DNA from: Desulfatirhabdium sp040755275
GTDB taxonomy: Bacteria; Desulfobacterota; Desulfobacteria; Desulfobacterales; Desulfatirhabdiaceae
DNA: 44,014 bases
Direction of reading: 5' to 3'
NCBI GenBank assembly: GCA_040755275.1
Contig: JBFMBE010000008.1
Span: 1 to 44,014, forward strand
Under the pieces are notes generated by a model. That model saw only the letters and a list, made by a program, of their open reading frames with translations. It did not search any database and was not told the origin of the DNA. Positions 17,288 to 25,169 of this stretch are shown piece by piece. A program made the translations under genes and the position numbers. Position 1 is the stretch's first letter. Every line of letters starts with the position of its first letter.

Positions 17288-17749
17288 CTACTGGATGACG
17301 AATTCTGTGAAATAGATCTTCGTGACGGCCCCTGCACCAAGCAATTCATTGAGCTTGGCGATCAGCTCGTTGCGAAGCCCCGTTTTCCCATCGACGGTCT
17401 GCAAATCATCGACCTTTCGGGTCGGCAGAACCGTCAGAATGCAATCCCGGACGTGTGGGAGCCGCTGGGTAACCTGCTCGTGCACCTTGGTATCCTTCAA
17501 CTCCAGCTGCATCGTGACACGCAAGTAGCGCTTTCCACCCGGATCGGCCAGATTGACGATAAAGCTTTCCAAAGCGAACAACGGCCCGATGGCTGGTTTT
17601 TCCTCTTTCGGAGCTGCTGTGGACTCGATACCTGCCTTGAGTTTATCGATTTCGGCAAGCTTCTTGTACATCAGGAAAAACCCTCCGCCTGCAATAACAA
17701 GGACGAGCACGCCTGCAGCCGCAATGATGATGATGGTTTTCTTGGACAT
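17288..17749 (-). CDS. fliL: FliL, stator-associated basal body protein
   Basis: 153 residues with an N-terminal membrane anchor (about 5-27, TIIIIAAAGVLVLVIAGGGF) and a periplasmic domain: FIVNLADPGGKRYLRVTMQL, then the ending ITKIYFTEFVIQ-like strand (here VTKIYFTEFVIQ). FliL rings surround the stator and support torque. It is the first gene of the fliL-flhB operon and follows a sigma-54-type promoter at 17888-17903. Confidence 0.94.
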   Translation of the reverse strand: MSKKTIIIIAAAGVLVLVIAGGGFFLMYKKLAEIDKLKAGIESTAAPKEEKPAIGPLFALESFIVNLADPGGKRYLRVTMQLELKDTKVHEQVTQRLPHVRDCILTVLPTRKVDDLQTVDGKTGLRNELIAKLNELLGAGAVTKIYFTEFVIQ

Positions 17750-17887
17750 GGTCTATCTCTTGTAATCGTTAGAATCGGGGCTATGAACGAAAGGATACAG
17801 GCTATTCGAATTAGGTTATGGAGCGTCAGTCTATCTTCATCCGGAAATCACCCCCAACAAAGAATGGTCGTTCAAAAACGATGAAAT

Positions 17888-17903
17888 AGCAACAAGTCAG
17901 CCA
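17888..17903 (-). promoter_or_regulatory. Sigma-54 promoter for fliL operon
   Basis: On the minus strand it reads TGGCTGACTTGTTGCT: TGGC of the -24 box and the full TTGCT of the -12 box, with exact GG-N10-GC spacing. The start would be about 125 bases before the fliL ATG. It lies in the 605-base gap between flgE and fliL, where a new transcription unit is expected because flgE ends in a terminator. Confidence 0.68.
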
Positions 17904-17910
17904 CTCTCTG

Positions 17911-17938
17911 TTGACCCGCAGAAAGGCGGGATAATGTT
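17911..17938 (+). repeat. Short repeat shared with the flhB-flhA gap
   Basis: Starts ttgacccgcagaaaggcggg and continues to atgtt, nearly matching 12459-12485. It can form a small CCCGC/GCGGG hairpin. The rest of the gap (17939-18280) holds a GC-rich palindromic patch near 18095-18116, where ccgcc can pair with ggcgg or cccgg with ccggg, and no gene that I can support. Confidence 0.5.
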
Positions 17939-18283
17939 CACGGTTTGGAAAAGGCCGCGGGCAAGGAATGCAAATCCCAAGGAGTAAGGCGTCGTTAAAC
18001 GTACGCCGCAACGGTGAGGGATGCAGAAGGTGGCAGCATTCGGCCTTTTTCGAAACCGTCAGAAATATATGGTGTAGAATCAGCCCTCTTTGTAGCCGCC
18101 CGGTTGGCGGCCGGGTGTACAACTCGGATCTATGCTCTCTTCAACGAAAGAAAGGGCTATCCGTTGATTGAAGGGGGCTTCTTCGTGATTTCAAACATAT
18201 CAGTCCATATATAACCGGTTTCTTCTCTCAGGACAACAGATTATCCCAAATTTCCGGCCATCGAAACCATGCTGCGGGAAAAG

Positions 18284-18337
18284 AAAAAAGGCGGGATGAA
18301 CCGATGGGATGAACCGCCTTGATGACGGTTCATCCCA
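18284..18337 (-). terminator. Intrinsic terminator of the flgB-flgE operon, with a duplicated arm
   Basis: TGGGATGAACCG (18305-18316) pairs perfectly with CGGTTCATCCCA (18326-18337), a 12-base-pair stem. On the minus strand a second copy of the 3' arm (complement of gggatgaaccg, 18293-18303) follows at once, then CCTTTTTTC from the A-run at 18284-18289. The 5' arm can therefore pair with either copy; pairing with the second puts the stem directly against the U-run. It begins 18 bases after the flgE stop. Confidence 0.85.
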
Positions 18338-18354
18338 CAGCCCAAGGGAAACGA

Positions 18355-19188
18355 TTACCGCTTGATGTTCACCAATTCTTGTAGAATTTCATCGCTGCTC
18401 GTGATGACTTTTGAATTTGCGGTAAATGCCCGCTGAGCGACGATCATGTTGACGAATTCCTTGGCCAGATCGACATTGGACCCTTCAATGGTTCCAGGGT
18501 TGACACCGCCCATGCCGTTTGCGCCAGGAATATCTGCGACCGGAACAGGAAATTGACCATTGATATCCTGAACAAGTTTGTACAAATTGCCGCTCATCTT
18601 CGCCATGGTCGATCGATCCGTAACATCATGAATTGATATTTGAAACAACGCAACCTTGTTACCGGTTTCCTTTTCAACGGCATAATAAATACCATTGGCA
18701 TCGACGCTGATATCTGAATATTTGTTTGGATCGATCTGGATTGATTCCATCGGGTCTGCAGCCGGGTCGGCAGGCGGTGCATTGGCATTGTTTTGGATAT
18801 TGAATCCTTGCACCTGATAACCATTTGGATCAATTAAGTTTCCGTTTGAATCAAAACCGAACTGACCGGCTCTCGTGTAATAGGTCTGGTTGTTGACGGG
18901 ATCGTAAACAGCGAAGAATCCGTTTCCTGTAATGGATATATCAAATGGATTCCCTGTTTGCTGAATGGCTCCTTGACCCCAGTTATACCGAATGTCGGTC
19001 AGCAGGACACCACTTCCAATTTCATTTCCTTGGATTGCCTTGGTGCTTTGGCTGATGACGTTTTCAAAAATCCCCTCGGATGCCTTGAAACCAACCGTGT
19101 TGACGTTGGCGATATTGTCGCCGACAATGGCCATCTGTTGGGTATTTGCGCTTAATCCCGTAATGGCCGTATTCATTGAACTCATCAT
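18355..19188 (-). CDS. flgE: Flagellar hook protein FlgE, short form
   Basis: 277 residues from ATG 19188 (AGGGGG upstream, second ATG adjacent); the frame extends 44 codons further but without support. The N-terminus MNTAITGLSANTQQMAIVGD with NIANVNTVGFKASEGIFENV is hook-type, followed by QQTGNPFDISITGNGFFAVY, and the C-terminal helix has AKEFVNMIVAQRAFTANSKV. Hook proteins usually exceed 400 residues; here the outer variable domain is reduced to about residues 120-215. Position after flgD supports FlgE rather than FlgG. A larger hook protein elsewhere in the genome cannot be excluded. Confidence 0.85.
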   Translation of the reverse strand: MMSSMNTAITGLSANTQQMAIVGDNIANVNTVGFKASEGIFENVISQSTKAIQGNEIGSGVLLTDIRYNWGQGAIQQTGNPFDISITGNGFFAVYDPVNNQTYYTRAGQFGFDSNGNLIDPNGYQVQGFNIQNNANAPPADPAADPMESIQIDPNKYSDISVDANGIYYAVEKETGNKVALFQISIHDVTDRSTMAKMSGNLYKLVQDINGQFPVPVADIPGANGMGGVNPGTIEGSNVDLAKEFVNMIVAQRAFTANSKVITSSDEILQELVNIKR

Positions 19189-19356
19189 GGTGGGACCCCC
19201 TTTCATCCTGAATGTTATCCATATTCCTTTATCCCCGATTCCATCTTCATCTGTCGATTCAACAGGTATATTCTGCACCTCCTTTGTCTCAAACGAGAAG
19301 ACGGAATGAAACTGAATCACTTCTTTGGGGATTGATTATAGCCATTGCTCCTGTCC

Positions 19357-20073
19357 TTACTGAGTATCTTCTTCCGTACTGTTTCCCTCTTCTTGTTCTT
19401 CTTCCGAGACCTCCTCTGCTCCCATTACGAGCGAATAGGGTATTTCCGTCCCATCTTTTCCGATAAGGAATGTATTTCCATCATGATAGGCTACTCCGCT
19501 GCATTTCTTCTGAATATAGATCGCAGTAGATAAAACCTTACCTTCAGCATCCTCGGCTGTCAGCTTGAACGTATAGGTACCTGTTTCGACCGGATCTCCG
19601 TTGATGTCGGTTCCATCCCAAGGAATCGTATGTTCACCGGCTGGCATGGCCCCGGGATCGACTTGTGCGACAATATCCCCTTTTGAATTGTAAACTTTGA
19701 TATGAACTGCATCTACATCTTCCGCCAGAACAAAGCTGAATTCGTGCGCTTCTCCAGAAGTGTGCTTGAATGAATTTCCTCCAGCCTTGACGTTTTTACC
19801 GATGAACGTCAAAGCTTGCGCATTGTTGATAGATTGCTCATACAGTTGAATTATTTCCAAATTCTGATTGACATTTTGCATTTGTTCCAGGGTACTGAAT
19901 TGAGCCAGCTGCGCAATGAACTCGGTGCTATCTGCCGGATTCAAAGGGTCCTGGTTCTGCAATTGTGTTACCAATAGGATTAAAAAATCCTGTTTGCCAA
20001 GGGTCGCTGGATCATTCTGATACAACCCACTTGCAGGAGTTGTATAATTGCCCAGCCCGGAAACTGTAGCCAT
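19357..20073 (-). CDS. flgD: Hook capping scaffold protein FlgD
   Basis: 238 residues. The N-terminal region has the FlgD signature LGKQDFLILLVTQLQNQDPL with NPADSTEFIAQLAQFSTLEQ. Residues about 95-185 form the tudor/Ig-like part, with GEHTIPWDGTDINGDPVETG and TYTF. After it comes an extra tail ending in EEVSEEEQEEGNSTEEDTQ, a run of acidic residues not needed for the core fold. FlgD caps the growing hook. Start ATG 20073 follows GGAGAACG. The 168-base gap to flgE shows no promoter that I recognise. Confidence 0.95.
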   Translation of the reverse strand: MATVSGLGNYTTPASGLYQNDPATLGKQDFLILLVTQLQNQDPLNPADSTEFIAQLAQFSTLEQMQNVNQNLEIIQLYEQSINNAQALTFIGKNVKAGGNSFKHTSGEAHEFSFVLAEDVDAVHIKVYNSKGDIVAQVDPGAMPAGEHTIPWDGTDINGDPVETGTYTFKLTAEDAEGKVLSTAIYIQKKCSGVAYHDGNTFLIGKDGTEIPYSLVMGAEEVSEEEQEEGNSTEEDTQ

Positions 20074-20117
20074 GATCGTTCTCCTTCGACGACCGGGTTG
20101 CCCTGTGTATCATGACA

Positions 20118-22355
20118 TCAGGCAAACGCACTCAATCGACCTTTTGGAATGGGTTCCATAAAGATTTCATAGGAACTTTCCTGTTTCTCGATGACCGGTT
20201 TTTCACCTGACTCATATGCAATATAAGTACCATCTTGACGACGTTGTTGATGAGAAGCCCACTGTCCCGCGCCGGAGCCGACTTGGCCATCACTTCGACT
20301 TCCAGAAATATCCACTTGAATTTTTTCGATAACCAGCCCCTTGCTTTCCATTTCCGAACGAAGTGCCTGTGCTTGTGCTTCTAAAATATCCCGTGTCCCC
20401 GGATGCTCTGTAGTGATATGAATTTGCAGTTTCCCTTCCTCGCTCTGGATGCGCATGGTCATGGCGCCAAGCCATTCGGGTTTCAGAAACAGGCGGATCT
20501 CCGTTGCCCCCTTGGTATGGTTCAGAACGGCGTTTGCAATGCTCGCACGGATTCCATCGATATCCACCTGCCTTGAAATCCGATCGACCTGCTTTCCGGT
20601 TAGGGATGAAACCGATTTCACAGAATGTTCTGTTGCGTCAATGGCCGGAAAGTCAATAGGTTCTGCGGTTGTTCCCTTTTTCCCAGCAGATCGAACCGTC
20701 TGTACCGGTTGAAATGCATCCCCTTCGAAGTCATCCGCCTGGCCTTCCGCCGTTGCCTTTTGGCCGGACCCCAAGACGTTCGCATCTCCTGTCAACAAAG
20801 GACTGTATGGTTTGAATGAATCAAGGTCACTGTCATCCAGCCGACGGTTGGGGGTAAAATCTTCAGGCGGTTCTATCGGTTGAATTGAAAATAGATTTTC
20901 AACAGGTGGTTCTTGCAGAACCTGCTGCGCTACTTCTCTTGGAACGTTGCCCCACTTCACAACGTTCATGGACGAAGGGGGGTCAGGTGTTAGGAAAGCA
21001 TATTTCGAATCGTTAGTCTGTCTGGATGGATGATTCACCCCATCGACATCGTTCACCGTCTCGGTCTTCGGGGATGAAGCAGCTACCTGAATTGGCTTGC
21101 CAAACACGCGTACATCCGGGATACCTGCTTCTTGAACAAGCCGATTCGTCTGCCCTTGATCCGCGGTCTGTCTGGATGGATGGTTCGCCCCATCGACATC
21201 GTTCCCCGTTTCGATCTTCGGGGATGGAGCAGCTACCTGAATGGGCTTGCCAAACACGCGTACATCCGGGATACCTGCTTCTTGAACAAGCCGATTCGTC
21301 TGCCCTTGATCCGCGGCCTGTCTGGATGGATGATTCACCCCATCGACATCGTTCACCGTCTCGGTCTTCGGGGATGAAGCAGCTACCTGAATGGGCTTGC
21401 CAAACACGCGTACATCCGGGATACATGCTTCTTGAACAAGCCGATTCGTCTGCATTTCAGCAGCGTTTGCCATCAATGTGGCAGGCCTTCCAACTACACC
21501 AGGGTCCGAGGATGTAACCTTTGTTTTATCCGCCGTGGATTCATCAGCGATATTCGATTCAAGTGTATTGTTCGACATCATTCGTGTTGGAGCCGCTTTT
21601 GACGAAGTTTCCCATACCGCGGTATCCATGTTCGGATCGATTTTCATCAATGGAACCTTCTCTGCATCCCGCACTTCAAGCTTATCCGTGATTGGCGGTT
21701 TCTCGACGGCTTGCAGCGCGACACGGTTTGTAATCGGGGGGTTTTGGGGTTTATCGGGCGATACACCATTACTCGACAAGGATTGAAGATCCATATCGCC
21801 GTGACTGCCCTGAGATCTGATTTCCTTCCCATCCGCCGATATTCTTCGCGAAAGGATCGGAAATGTTCCTGACGGAAGATCCGGTTCTTGGGCCTGATTC
21901 CCATTGATGAGGATTTGCGACAAAAGTGGTGACACCTCTATCTCGTCTTGTACGGGCTGTCGGCTTCCATTCTCAGCCCGGTTTTCGGTGAGTTCAGCCC
22001 CGATAACCTCTTCCAATTTCCTTTGTATCGGTTTTTCGGTGGGGGCCATCATTGGCTGCATGGCAATTCCTGCCATCAGACACAACAACCGATCACCTTT
22101 CCTCTCAACCCCATGAGATGGTTCACCCTCGGTTGAATTCGTTTTCCTGGTGGCATCGATTGGCTGGAACATATCGTTCGTTGCTTCACCTGGATGAGCA
22201 GCCGGTTGTAGTGCCTGAGACAACGCCAACATCCAATTCTCGGTTGCTTCCTTTTGGGCTGTGCCGGTGGATAACCCCATCGCCATCCGCTTGCCCTCCT
22301 TTCCGACACCAGTACCACTCACCAACAAGCCCGGCATGTTCGTCGTCTCTGTCAT
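20118..22355 (-). CDS. fliK: Hook-length control protein FliK
   Basis: A 745-residue secreted ruler protein, much longer than the 405-residue Salmonella FliK. The C-terminal domain (about residues 600-690) has the FliK core: ATEIRLFLKPEWLGAMTMRI, then GKLQIHITTEHPGTRDILEA, ending LVIEKIQVDIS. The N-terminal 550 residues are low-complexity and Pro/Ser/Thr/Asp-rich, as in other rulers. They contain about three 50-residue tandem repeats (DNA 21016-21453). It lies between fliJ and flgD, as expected. Start ATG 22355 follows AAAGGATGAGG. Confidence 0.93.
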   Translation of the reverse strand: MTETTNMPGLLVSGTGVGKEGKRMAMGLSTGTAQKEATENWMLALSQALQPAAHPGEATNDMFQPIDATRKTNSTEGEPSHGVERKGDRLLCLMAGIAMQPMMAPTEKPIQRKLEEVIGAELTENRAENGSRQPVQDEIEVSPLLSQILINGNQAQEPDLPSGTFPILSRRISADGKEIRSQGSHGDMDLQSLSSNGVSPDKPQNPPITNRVALQAVEKPPITDKLEVRDAEKVPLMKIDPNMDTAVWETSSKAAPTRMMSNNTLESNIADESTADKTKVTSSDPGVVGRPATLMANAAEMQTNRLVQEACIPDVRVFGKPIQVAASSPKTETVNDVDGVNHPSRQAADQGQTNRLVQEAGIPDVRVFGKPIQVAAPSPKIETGNDVDGANHPSRQTADQGQTNRLVQEAGIPDVRVFGKPIQVAASSPKTETVNDVDGVNHPSRQTNDSKYAFLTPDPPSSMNVVKWGNVPREVAQQVLQEPPVENLFSIQPIEPPEDFTPNRRLDDSDLDSFKPYSPLLTGDANVLGSGQKATAEGQADDFEGDAFQPVQTVRSAGKKGTTAEPIDFPAIDATEHSVKSVSSLTGKQVDRISRQVDIDGIRASIANAVLNHTKGATEIRLFLKPEWLGAMTMRIQSEEGKLQIHITTEHPGTRDILEAQAQALRSEMESKGLVIEKIQVDISGSRSDGQVGSGAGQWASHQQRRQDGTYIAYESGEKPVIEKQESSYEIFMEPIPKGRLSAFA
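21016..21453 (-). repeat. 150-bp in-frame tandem repeat in fliK (about 2.9 copies)
   Basis: The motif gggatac(c/a)tgcttcttga recurs at 21118, 21268 and 21418, exactly 150 bases apart. Each unit encodes 50 residues containing QTNRLVQEAGIPDVRVFGKP, so copy-number change keeps the frame. The outer two units are closer to each other than to the middle one at several positions (for example VNDVDGVNH against GNDVDGANH). Confidence 0.95.
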
Positions 22356-22393
22356 CGCCTCATCCTTTCAGATCATTTCCCACCAACTCAGCA

Positions 22394-22846
22394 TCAACCG
22401 GCCATCGCAGCAGAGCCGACCTTGTAGCGGCATACAGCGGCTTCTTCCAGCAATTTCTGTTCTGTCTTGAGCAATTCGTCCAAGTACAACAAATTCTTCT
22501 TTTCCTTGAGTTTTTCGATCATCTTCCGTCGTTTTACCGCTTCCATCAACTCGAGACGCTTTTCTTCCTGTAGCGCGCAAAGCCTGCCGATTTCCATCTC
22601 GAGGCGTTTCATGTTGGATTTCAGATGATCTATATATTGGCTGTAGATCAGCTGTTCGGATATGGTGACCCCTTCCAGCTGCAATCGATGAATTTCGGCA
22701 ATGGAGCCGTGCATATTTTCCATCATCTGCTCCATTTCCCCTTTCCGCTCATCGATTTTCTGTTGCAACTGGGCGATCTCTTTTTGAATCAGCTCTTCCT
22801 GATGTTTTCGATGTTTCAAGACGGGTTCCAACCGAAAAATGAACAT
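22394..22846 (-). CDS. fliJ: FliJ, flagellar export coiled-coil protein
   Basis: 150 residues, predicted as a long antiparallel coiled coil through most of its length. It starts with the FliJ pattern FRLEPVLKHRKHQEELIQKE and has charged heptads throughout. FliJ is the stalk of the FliI ATPase and contacts FlhA and escaped chaperones. Start ATG 22846 follows AAGGG. It lies between fliI and fliK. Confidence 0.92.
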   Translation of the reverse strand: MFIFRLEPVLKHRKHQEELIQKEIAQLQQKIDERKGEMEQMMENMHGSIAEIHRLQLEGVTISEQLIYSQYIDHLKSNMKRLEMEIGRLCALQEEKRLELMEAVKRRKMIEKLKEKKNLLYLDELLKTEQKLLEEAAVCRYKVGSAAMAG

Positions 22847-22916
22847 GACCCTTGTCCTTTCAATAACGAATTTCGCTTCATCAACCGATCACTTCCGCCC
22901 CCCTGGGTTGGTGCCT

Positions 22917-24242
22917 TCACGCATGTTCAGCGAACAGTTCAAAGAGTTGTTCCAAGCTCTGCTCGTAGTCGACGGTTTCATGCATGTCCTGCTGTAAATA
23001 TCGATTGATTCGATCGATCATCCCAACGGCCCGATCGATTCGCGGATTACTTCCCGATACATAGGCGCCGATGTTGATCAAGTCCTCTGCCTTCTTGTAA
23101 ATGGCCAGCAGTGATTTCAGGTTTCCGGCATGCTTCCGGTGCTCCGGACTGACAATATCTCCCATCACCCGACTGATGCTTCTTAGAATATCGATCGCTG
23201 GATAATGGTTTTGCATGGCAAGCTCCCGAGTCAGCACGATATGGCCGTCCAGAATAGAGCGAACCGCATCGGCAATGGGTTCGTTGTGGTCGTCCCCGTC
23301 TACAAGAACCGTGTACAGACCGGTAATGGTACCCCTTCCCGCACAGGTGCCAGCCCGCTCCAGCAGTTTGGGCAAGAGGGTAAACACCGATGGCGTATAT
23401 CCCTTTGATGTCGGTGGTTCTCCCAAGGCAAGACCGATCTCGCGCTGGGCCATGGCAAATCGGGTGACCGAATCCATCATCAGGTTGACATGACATCCAT
23501 TGTCCCGGAAGTATTCGGCAATGGCCGTTGCAATGAAGGCCGCTCGAAGCCGAATCAGCGGAAGATGGTCCGAAGTGGCAACCACCAGAACCGACCGGGC
23601 CAATCCCTCGGAACCCAGTTCCTTTTCGATGAATTCGTTCACTTCCCTGCCGCGCTCACCGATCAGGGCTATCACATTGACATCGGCCGATGTACGTTTG
23701 GCAATCATACCCAATAAAACGCTTTTGCCGACTCCCGAACCCGCAAAAATACCGACCCGCTGTCCGCAACCTACTGTGAGCAGCCCGTTAATCGCTCGTA
23801 TACCGAGATCCAGCGGTTGGGAGATGCGTTTTCGCTCAAGAGGGTTCATGGGTTCCCCGTAAATGGGATATTCAACAGAGCAACGAATTCCTCCCTTTCC
23901 GTCGATCGGTACACCCAATCCATCGATCACTCGCCCCAAAAGTCCCTCACCCACCGGAATGCTGGCCTTTTCTTCCCGCGCCACAACACGATTCCCCGGT
24001 CCAATCCCACGAATGTCCTCGAGGGGCATCATCAAGACCCGATTTTCGCGAAACCCGAGGACTTCCGCACGAACCCTTCTTCCAGACTGCTGGGTATCGA
24101 TGTCACATTCGCTGCCCAAAATGGTCCGGGGGCCGAACGACTCCGTGACCAGACCGATTACCTGGGCCACCCGGCCGCAATGCAAAATCGGATTGGTCGA
24201 TCGTACAACACGGTATAGGGATTCGAAATCCAATAGAGGCAT
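22917..24242 (-). CDS. fliI: Flagellar export ATPase FliI
   Basis: 441 residues from ATG 24242, which gives the usual N-terminus (LYRVVRSTNPILHCGRVAQV); an ATG at 24263 overlapping the fliH stop as ATGA is an alternative. Walker A is GSGVGKS within GQRVGIFAGSGVGKSVLLG, followed by VIALIGERGREVNEFIEKEL, Walker B VNLMMDSVTRFAMAQREIGL, and TSKGYTPSVFTLLPKLLERA. FliI is the F1-beta-like hexameric ATPase that delivers substrates to the export gate, with FliH and FliJ encoded on either side. Confidence 0.97.
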   Translation of the reverse strand: MPLLDFESLYRVVRSTNPILHCGRVAQVIGLVTESFGPRTILGSECDIDTQQSGRRVRAEVLGFRENRVLMMPLEDIRGIGPGNRVVAREEKASIPVGEGLLGRVIDGLGVPIDGKGGIRCSVEYPIYGEPMNPLERKRISQPLDLGIRAINGLLTVGCGQRVGIFAGSGVGKSVLLGMIAKRTSADVNVIALIGERGREVNEFIEKELGSEGLARSVLVVATSDHLPLIRLRAAFIATAIAEYFRDNGCHVNLMMDSVTRFAMAQREIGLALGEPPTSKGYTPSVFTLLPKLLERAGTCAGRGTITGLYTVLVDGDDHNEPIADAVRSILDGHIVLTRELAMQNHYPAIDILRSISRVMGDIVSPEHRKHAGNLKSLLAIYKKAEDLINIGAYVSGSNPRIDRAVGMIDRINRYLQQDMHETVDYEQSLEQLFELFAEHA

Positions 24243-24259
24243 ACACCTTGACCTACCCT

Positions 24260-25168
24260 TCATCCATCCACATTCGTGTCTGTAAGCGATTCGGCGGAAT
24301 CCGCATAGCGACTCAGCTCCAATTCTCTTTCCAATCCTTCCAATAAGACCTGAAGCTGACTTTCGATCCTTGCATCGATTTCTCCGGATTCGGTTTCCAG
24401 CACACATCCACCACAGGCAAGCGTCGAGTCGGAAACGAGGACGACATCCTCAGGCAATGGCAGCAGGGACGAATGCTTCTGACAATACTCGACCGCATCC
24501 GGATGAAGCTTCACCCGGAGTATCCTCGAAGGTGCGGCCATTGCACAGGCCTTCTCGATGATGCCTTGTATGCCATCGGGACGGAGCCGCAATTGCGTTC
24601 CAAGAATCCTCTCGGCAATGAACAACGCCAGTTTGACGCCTTCCATTCTTGCCTCGTGCAAAGCGGCCTTCCGAAGGGCATCCAATTGATCCAGGGCTTC
24701 CCGAAGCGCATCCGCAAGCGGTGTGATGCGGGCTTCCCCTTCCGCCTGGCCCTGAAGGATGCCTTCCCGCTTTCCAATATCGTATCCTTCGCGCTTTCCC
24801 TGTTCCCTTCCCTGTTTCAGTCCTTCCTGACGGCCTTCTTCCCTTCCCTTGGCATACACCGCCTTGATTTGTTGTTCGTTTTCCTGAATCATCCGATCGA
24901 TGATTTCGCGATAGGATTCCGGGTCTGAAAGAGAGTTGTCCCCCGGAACGCGATTCGCAACCAAATTCACGGAAACCCAAGGAGGCGGACACACATCTGC
25001 CGATTTTCCGGATCGGGTTTCATCGTTCGGGGAACCGGAAAACTGTCGTTTGAAAGCATTGGGTCGTGTTGGATCACTTCCCGTACCATCTTCAGTGGAG
25101 TGCTTCAGATCAGGGAAGCAATAGGGTTCAACACAACCGGTTTTGGTGAATCGATCGATCCGCGCCAT
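24260..25168 (-). CDS. fliH: FliH, negative regulator and anchor of FliI
   Basis: 302 residues. An unconserved N-terminal third is followed at about 108-145 by a GxxxG glycine-repeat helix (GREEGRQEGLKQGREQGKRE and on), a hallmark of FliH/YscL proteins. The C-terminal domain has ALREALDQLDALRKAALHEA and LALFIAERILGTQL. FliH dimers bind FliI and the C ring. It starts just after the fliG stop. Confidence 0.94.
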   Translation of the reverse strand: MARIDRFTKTGCVEPYCFPDLKHSTEDGTGSDPTRPNAFKRQFSGSPNDETRSGKSADVCPPPWVSVNLVANRVPGDNSLSDPESYREIIDRMIQENEQQIKAVYAKGREEGRQEGLKQGREQGKREGYDIGKREGILQGQAEGEARITPLADALREALDQLDALRKAALHEARMEGVKLALFIAERILGTQLRLRPDGIQGIIEKACAMAAPSRILRVKLHPDAVEYCQKHSSLLPLPEDVVLVSDSTLACGGCVLETESGEIDARIESQLQVLLEGLERELELSRYADSAESLTDTNVDG

Positions 25169-25169
25169 T

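Noticed and set aside
17826..18122. 98-codon minus-strand frame upstream of fliL
   Set aside because: It overlaps the sigma-54-type promoter and the shared short repeat, has no ribosome binding site and has biased, protein-unlike composition.
21013..21517. Frames on both strands with repeated Ser/Arg/Cys-rich units
   Set aside because: They are shadows of the 150-bp tandem repeat in fliK, which is open in several frames because its length is a multiple of three.
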